Under the pieces are notes generated by a model. It made no database searches. It was not told the origin of the DNA and worked only from the letters and a program-made list of their open reading frames with translations. 64,000 nucleotides of DNA from CADCVT01 sp035940955 (GTDB lineage: Bacteria > Actinomycetota > Thermoleophilia > Solirubrobacterales > Solirubrobacteraceae). Where the stretch lies: the NCBI GenBank assembly GCA_035940955.1, contig DASZEJ010000115.1, forward strand, positions 1-64,000, written 5' to 3'. Shown piece after piece: positions 58,993 through 64,000 of the stretch. Within the stretch, counting starts at the first letter, position 1. Every line of letters begins with the position of its first letter. The position numbers and the translations under genes were made by a program.

Positions 58993-60396
58993 ATGAAGAC
59001 GACCGTGACGGAGCTGCCCGAGTCCCGCGTCCGCGTCGAGGCCGAGGTGCCCGCGGACGAGGTCCAGAAGCGGCTGAACCAGACGGCGCAGTCGCTCGGG
59101 TCCGAGCTGCGCATCCCCGGCTTCCGCAAGGGGAAGGTGCCGCCGCCGGTCGTCATCCGCCGCATCGGCCGCGAGGCGGTGCTCGACGAGACGATCCGGT
59201 CCTCGCTCGGGCGCTGGTACGTCGCCGCGATCGACGACGCCGGCATCGCGCCGATCGGCGACCCGACGCTCGCCGTCGGCGACCCGCCGCCCGAGGGCCA
59301 GCCGCTGACGTTCTCGATCGAGATCGGCGTGCGGCCGAAGGCGCGGCTGGGGGAGTACAGGGGCGTCGAGGTCGGCCGCCGCGAGCCGCAGGTCGAGGAC
59401 GCCCAGGTCGACGCCGAGGTCGAGGCGCTGCGCGAGCGCCTCGCCCGCCTCGACACCGTCGAGGAGCCCGCCGAGAACGGCGACTTCGTCGTCATGGACT
59501 ACAGGGGCTCGGTCGACGGCACCGCGTTCGAGGGCGGGGAGGGCCGCGACCAGCTCGTCGAGCTTGGCTCCGGGCGGCTGATCCCCGGCTTCGAGGAGCA
59601 GCTCACCGGCGCGTCGGCGGGCGAGGAGCGCACGGTCGAGGTCGCGTTCCCGCCCGACTACCCGGCCCAGCAGCTCGCCGGAAGGGACGCCGTCTTCGAG
59701 GTCACGGTCAAGGAGGTCAAGCGCAAGCGCCTGCCCGAGCTGGACGACGACTTCGCGGTCGAGGCCGCCGGCTTCGACTCGCTGCAGGAGCTGCGCGACG
59801 ACGTCCGCAAGCGGCTCGAGGAGGCCGAGGAGCGCCAGATCGACGCCGAGTTCCGGCAGGCGGCGCTCGACGCCGCGGTCGCCGAGGCGAAGGTCGACGT
59901 CCCCGAGCAGCTCGTCGCCGACCGCGCGCGCGAGGTCTTCGAGCAGACGATGCACTCGCTCGGCCACCAGGGCATCTCCAAGGAGGCGTACCTGCGCATC
60001 GCTGGCAAGGGCGAGGACGAGCTGGTCGCGGAGGCCCAGCCCGACGCCGAGCAGGCGCTGCGCCGCGAGGCGGTGCTCACCGCGATCGTCGCCGCCGAGG
60101 GGATCGAGGTCTCCGACGAGGAGGTGCTCGAGGCGCTCGGCGCCGACGCCGAGCGCAGCGGCGTCAAGCCGAAGAAGCTGCTCGACCGCCTGCGCAGCGA
60201 GGGCCGGCTCGACGCCGTCAAGGAGGACCTGGCGGCGCGCAAGGCGCTCGACCTCGTCGCCGAGCACGCCAAGGCGATCCCGGTCGAGCAGGCCCAGGCG
60301 CGCGACAAGCTGTGGACGCCGGAGAAGGAGGCGTCCGAGGCCGCCGCGGGCGGCGCGTCCGGCCGGCTCTGGACGCCCGGTTCAAGCGGCTCGTAG
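58993..60396 (+). CDS. tig: Trigger factor (ribosome-associated chaperone/PPIase)
   Basis: A 467-aa protein with the ribosome-binding domain signature SELRIPGFRKGKVPPPVVI near the N terminus, the FKBP-type PPIase domain (GDFVVMDYRGSVDGTAFEGG, PGFEEQLTGASAGEERTVEV) and the helical C-terminal chaperone domain. It binds nascent chains at the exit tunnel. The C-terminal ~28 residues carry two LWTP motifs (KLWTPEKE and RLWTPGSSGS). TATCGT lies 9 nt before ATG 58993 and no Shine-Dalgarno is seen, suggesting a leaderless mRNA. It precedes clpP and clpX in the usual order. Confidence 0.95.
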   Translation: MKTTVTELPESRVRVEAEVPADEVQKRLNQTAQSLGSELRIPGFRKGKVPPPVVIRRIGREAVLDETIRSSLGRWYVAAIDDAGIAPIGDPTLAVGDPPPEGQPLTFSIEIGVRPKARLGEYRGVEVGRREPQVEDAQVDAEVEALRERLARLDTVEEPAENGDFVVMDYRGSVDGTAFEGGEGRDQLVELGSGRLIPGFEEQLTGASAGEERTVEVAFPPDYPAQQLAGRDAVFEVTVKEVKRKRLPELDDDFAVEAAGFDSLQELRDDVRKRLEEAEERQIDAEFRQAALDAAVAEAKVDVPEQLVADRAREVFEQTMHSLGHQGISKEAYLRIAGKGEDELVAEAQPDAEQALRREAVLTAIVAAEGIEVSDEEVLEALGADAERSGVKPKKLLDRLRSEGRLDAVKEDLAARKALDLVAEHAKAIPVEQAQARDKLWTPEKEASEAAAGGASGRLWTPGSSGS

Positions 60397-60508
60397 ATCC
60401 GCCGACGATCGGAAAAGCCGCTCCGGCACGTTGGTAGACTCGCCCCCTCTCGGGCCACCTCACAGGCCGGGAGGAATCCGGCCGAGGAAGCGAAAGACAG
60501 CGAGGACC
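60397..60508 (+). promoter_or_regulatory. tig-clpP intergenic: promoter-like hexamer and leader hairpin
   Basis: TAGACT near 60435 resembles a -10, without a clear -35. GGCCGG-GAGGAAT-CCGGCC (60465-60483) forms a 6-bp hairpin in the clpP leader. A GAGG lies just before ATG 60509. Confidence 0.35.
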
Positions 60509-61093
60509 ATGAGCCCCCTAGTCCCCATGGTGGTCGAGCAGACGTCACGCGGCGAGCGCGCGTTCGACATCTACTCCCGGCTGCTCAACGAGCGGATCAT
60601 CTTCCTCGGCACGCCGGTCGACGACCAGATCGCGAACCTGATCGTCGCGCAGCTGCTGCACCTCGAGTCCGAGGACCCGGACAAGGACATCTCCATCTAC
60701 ATCAACTCGCCCGGCGGGTCGGTGTACGCGGGGCTCGCGATCTACGACACGATGCAGTTCATCAAGCCCGACGTGCAGACGATCTGCGTGGGGATCGCGA
60801 TGTCGATGGGGGCGCTCCTGCTGGCCGGCGGGGCCAAGGACAAGCGCATGGCGCTCCCCAACTCCAAGATCCTCATCCACCAGGTCTCGTCCGGCTTCCA
60901 GGGCCAGGCGACGGACATCGAGATCCACGCCAAGGAGATCATCGACATCCGCCAGCGCCTGGACCACATCATCGCCCACCACACCGGGCAGGACTACGAG
61001 AAGGTGCGGCGCGACACCGAGCGCGACTACTTCATGTCCGCCGAGGAGGCCACGGAGTACGGCATCGTGGATCGGGTGATCTCCTCGCACTAG
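60509..61093 (+). CDS. clpP: ATP-dependent Clp protease proteolytic subunit
   Basis: A 194-aa ClpP: FDIYSRLLNERIIFLGTPVDD, YINSPGGSVYAGLAIYDTM, the nucleophile in GIAMSMGALLLAGG, His in SKILIHQVSSGFQG and the Asp region RDTERDYFMSAEEATEYGIVD. It forms the 14-mer protease chamber used with the ClpX product encoded 26 bp downstream. ATG 60509 gives the typical N terminus; the frame extends upstream to 60431 but lacks a site for initiation there. The substrate repertoire is housekeeping proteolysis. Confidence 0.97.
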   Translation: MSPLVPMVVEQTSRGERAFDIYSRLLNERIIFLGTPVDDQIANLIVAQLLHLESEDPDKDISIYINSPGGSVYAGLAIYDTMQFIKPDVQTICVGIAMSMGALLLAGGAKDKRMALPNSKILIHQVSSGFQGQATDIEIHAKEIIDIRQRLDHIIAHHTGQDYEKVRRDTERDYFMSAEEATEYGIVDRVISSH

Positions 61094-61119
61094 CGGGGAA
61101 GGACGCCGGAGAGGGAGAG

Positions 61120-62403
<1,284 letters not shown>

Positions 62404-62404
62404 C

Positions 62405-62671
62405 GTGGCCCCGCTGCGCGCCCTTCCGTGGGGCCGGATCCTCCGCACGGCGCAGCGGGTGCTCGAGCGCTGGTCCGAGGACGTCCCGCGGCGCGACCGC
62501 GAGCGGCTGCGCACGCTCGTCCGCAAGTCCAAGGGCGACCCGCGCCGGCTGACCGCCGACGAGCGCCGCGAGGTCGTGCGGATCCTGCGCCAGGTCGACG
62601 TCGGGCGGCTCGGCCGCGACGTCGCCGCGGAGCTCGCCCTGGCCCGCAGCGGCCGCCTGCTGAAGCGCTAG
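62405..62671 (+). CDS. Small basic protein downstream of clpX
   Basis: An 88-aa protein starting at GTG 62405, one base after the clpX stop. It is helical and Arg-rich: ILRTAQRVLERWSEDVPRRD, RERLRTLVRKSKGDPRRLTA and VVRILRQVDVGRLGRDVAAE. I do not recognise a family. The tight spacing implies co-transcription with clpPX; possible roles include a nucleic-acid-binding or adaptor protein. No Cys, signal peptide or membrane segment. Confidence 0.7.
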   Translation: MAPLRALPWGRILRTAQRVLERWSEDVPRRDRERLRTLVRKSKGDPRRLTADERREVVRILRQVDVGRLGRDVAAELALARSGRLLKR

Positions 62672-62682
62672 CCGCCGAACCA

Positions 62683-62697
62683 GCACCAAACTGGTGC
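62683..62697. promoter_or_regulatory. GCACCA-AAC-TGGTGC palindrome before the ECF sigma gene
   Basis: A perfect 6-bp inverted repeat with a 3-nt centre ends 6 nt before ATG 62704. Its tight position at the start codon and lack of a T-tract favour an operator or translational hairpin over a terminator. Confidence 0.4.
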
Positions 62698-62703
62698 GTT
62701 CCG

Positions 62704-63249
62704 ATGGTCGTGGACGCGTTCACATCCGTGCTCTCCGCCGCCCGCGCCGGCGCCGACTGGGCGTGGGAGCGCATCTACGCGGACCTCGCCGGGTCGGTCA
62801 TCGGCTACCTGCGCGTCCACGGCGCGGCCGAGCCCGAGGACCTCGCCGGGGAGGTGTTCCTGCAGGTCGTGCGCGACCTGCACCGGTTCCGCGGCGACGA
62901 GCGCGACTTCCGCGCGTGGGTGTTCACGATCGTCCACCGCCGCCTGCTCGACGAGCGCCGGCGGCGCGCGCGGCGCCCGACGGTCCCGATGCCGGAGGGC
63001 GCCGACGTCGTGGGCGGCGACGTCGCCGAGGACGCGCTGACGCGCGTCGACCACGGCCACGTCCTGCAGCTGCTGGCCGGCCTGCCGCCCGACCAGCGGT
63101 CGGTGCTGCTGCTGCGGATCCTCGGCGACATGACGATCGAGGAGGTCGCCGCCGCCGTCGGCAAGCGCCCCGGCGCGGTCAAGGCGCTGCAGCGGCGGGC
63201 GCTGAAGCGGGTGGGGAAGGCGTACCCCTCCGGCGAAGTTCGGCGATGA
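62704..63249 (+). CDS. ECF-family RNA polymerase sigma factor
   Basis: A 181-aa sigma factor: region 2 reads EDLAGEVFLQVVRDLHRFRG then FRAWVFTIVHRRLLDERRRR, and region 4 reads LPPDQRSVLLLRILGDMTIEEVA then VGKRPGAVKALQRRALKRV. It should direct polymerase to a small set of promoters. The downstream secreted protein and membrane protein are candidate targets or regulators; the truncated gene at 63645 could be its anti-sigma factor. Translation starts at ATG 62704, behind a 15-bp palindrome. Confidence 0.9.
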   Translation: MVVDAFTSVLSAARAGADWAWERIYADLAGSVIGYLRVHGAAEPEDLAGEVFLQVVRDLHRFRGDERDFRAWVFTIVHRRLLDERRRRARRPTVPMPEGADVVGGDVAEDALTRVDHGHVLQLLAGLPPDQRSVLLLRILGDMTIEEVAAAVGKRPGAVKALQRRALKRVGKAYPSGEVRR

Positions 63250-63256
63250 CAGGGAC

Positions 63257-63640
63257 ATGAAGAGCACCAGCATCAAGACCGCGGCCGCGACGGCGGCCAT
63301 CGCCCTCCTGGCCACTCCAGCGTTCGCGCAGGGGCCGCAGGAGCCGCCGCAGCAGAAGGGCCACGCCACTTCGCCTGCGAAGATCTGCAAGAACGAGTCG
63401 CGCAAGAAGACGAACCACGGCAAGGGCAAGAGCCCGTTCGCCGCGTGCGTCATCGGCGCGGCGCGCCAGCAGCGCGAGGCCCAGCGCCAGCCGGACGAGA
63501 ACGAGCAGCGCGCGCCGGGCCGCATCTGCCGCGACCAGTCGCGCAAGAAGGACGCCAACGACACGAAGTCGCCGTTCGCCGCCTGCGTCAAGGGCGTGAC
63601 CGAGACGCGCAAGCAGCAGCGCGAGGCGCAGCAGTCCTAG
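63257..63640 (+). CDS. Small secreted protein with duplicated SRKK/SPFAACV motif
   Basis: A 127-aa protein with a Sec signal (IKTAAATAAIALLATPAFA). The mature part has two similar halves: AKICKNESRKKTNHGKGKSPFAACVIG and RICRDQSRKK with SPFAACVKG, each with two Cys that could pair. It is rich in Gln, Lys and Arg. I do not recognise the family. It lies 7 bp after the sigma factor gene, so it is likely a member of the same operon and possibly an envelope-stress product. Confidence 0.65.
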   Translation: MKSTSIKTAAATAAIALLATPAFAQGPQEPPQQKGHATSPAKICKNESRKKTNHGKGKSPFAACVIGAARQQREAQRQPDENEQRAPGRICRDQSRKKDANDTKSPFAACVKGVTETRKQQREAQQS

Positions 63641-63644
63641 CGCC

Positions 63645-64000
63645 GTGACCCTCCGCCGCCGCCACCACGACCTCGACGACGGCGCCTTCGCGCCGTTCGC
63701 CGAGGACGTGCGCGCCGCCGTCCCCACGCCCCCCGGGGAGACGGCGGCGCGCAGCCACCTCGCCGCGATCCGCGCGGCGGCGGAGGAGTCCTCCCACACC
63801 GCCGGCGCCGTCGCGTCGGGCTCGGGGGCCGCGCGCCGCCGGGCCGGCGCCGGCGCCCGGCCGGTGCTCCGCCTCGGCGCGCTGACCGCGGGCGCCGTGA
63901 TGGCGCTCGGCGGCGGCAGCACCGTGCTGGCGGCGGCCGGCGTCGAGCTTCCCGACCCGCTGCGCGCGCCGTTCGACGCGGTGGGCATCGAGCTTCCCAA
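63645..64000 (+). CDS. Partial membrane protein, possible anti-sigma factor (cut by window end)
   Basis: At least 118 residues from GTG 63645, running off the window. The N-terminal ~85 residues are hydrophilic (DDGAFAPFAEDVRAAVPTPP, ARSHLAAIRAAAEES), followed by a hydrophobic segment LGALTAGAVMALGGGSTVLAAAG. A cytosolic domain before a single membrane span, right after an ECF sigma operon, fits an anti-sigma factor, but no ZAS motif (HxxxCxxC) is seen. Assignment is tentative. Confidence 0.5.
   Translation, partial: MTLRRRHHDLDDGAFAPFAEDVRAAVPTPPGETAARSHLAAIRAAAEESSHTAGAVASGSGAARRRAGAGARPVLRLGALTAGAVMALGGGSTVLAAAGVELPDPLRAPFDAVGIELP

Overview
The window is very GC-rich, with GTG and TTG starts, many ATGA/GTGA stop-start overlaps, tig-clpP-clpX synteny, actinobacterial-type integrase and tRNA remnants, and secreted proteins with Arg-rich beta-sandwich tails. 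This fits a chromosome of a high-GC actinobacterium, most likely Thermoleophilia (Solirubrobacterales). That placement is inference from gene style, not from a marker search.

Layout. (1) 1-8.4 kb: a class III aminotransferase, two Gfo/Idh/MocA oxidoreductases, a DegT/StrS aminotransferase, an inositol-monophosphatase-type phosphatase and an aminoglycoside 2'-N-acetyltransferase homologue, with a membrane-anchored STAND ATPase between them. Together they look like a small aminocyclitol biosynthesis and resistance locus. (2) 8.4-13.2 kb: a mobile-element scar between two tRNA 3'-half remnants (Arg-ACG at 8382 and His-GTG at 13113). It holds an ABC-exporter pseudogene, a two-gene EAD-protease and metallophosphoesterase conflict module, an excisionase-like remnant and a decayed tyrosine integrase. 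(3) 13.2-16.7 kb: a PAS-GGDEF cyclase, a divergent pair of small paralogues whose upstream regions are also duplicated, and DUF2294 and DUF2188 proteins. (4) 16.7-21.6 kb (minus): an operon for a formylglycine-generating-enzyme-like protein, a MoaD/ThiS-like protein, TldD, TldE/PmbA with an internal 4 x 21-residue repeat, and a membrane protein.

(5) 21.7-50.6 kb: a large glycosylation-rich specialised-metabolism locus. It has a split transketolase, sugar epimerases/dehydratases, a nucleotide-sugar dehydrogenase, a sugar aminotransferase, two DesVI/TylM1-type N-methyltransferases, three GT1 glycosyltransferases, an NDP-hexose 2,3-dehydratase, a B12-radical SAM enzyme, O-methyltransferases, a class V PLP enzyme and a PRMT-like methyltransferase. 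It also has two solute-binding-protein-like proteins without signal peptides or transporters, two small beta-propellers, an unrecognised 407-aa protein, an ABC1 kinase and three SRPBCC proteins. I see no PKS, NRPS or terpene core and no dedicated regulator or transporter, so the scaffold is unexplained. This is the best candidate for an undescribed system. Several genes here have a -10-like hexamer about 9 nt before the start codon, suggesting leaderless transcripts.

(6) 50.7-58.8 kb: a SIR2-like NADase with TPRs, a frameshifted secreted propeller, a GGDEF/HD-GYP membrane protein, a secreted RTX-like protein and an alpha/beta-hydrolase-cyclase. (7) 58.8-64 kb: core genes: a 46-aa ORF, tig, clpP, clpX, a small protein, an ECF sigma factor, a small secreted repeat protein and the start of a membrane protein.
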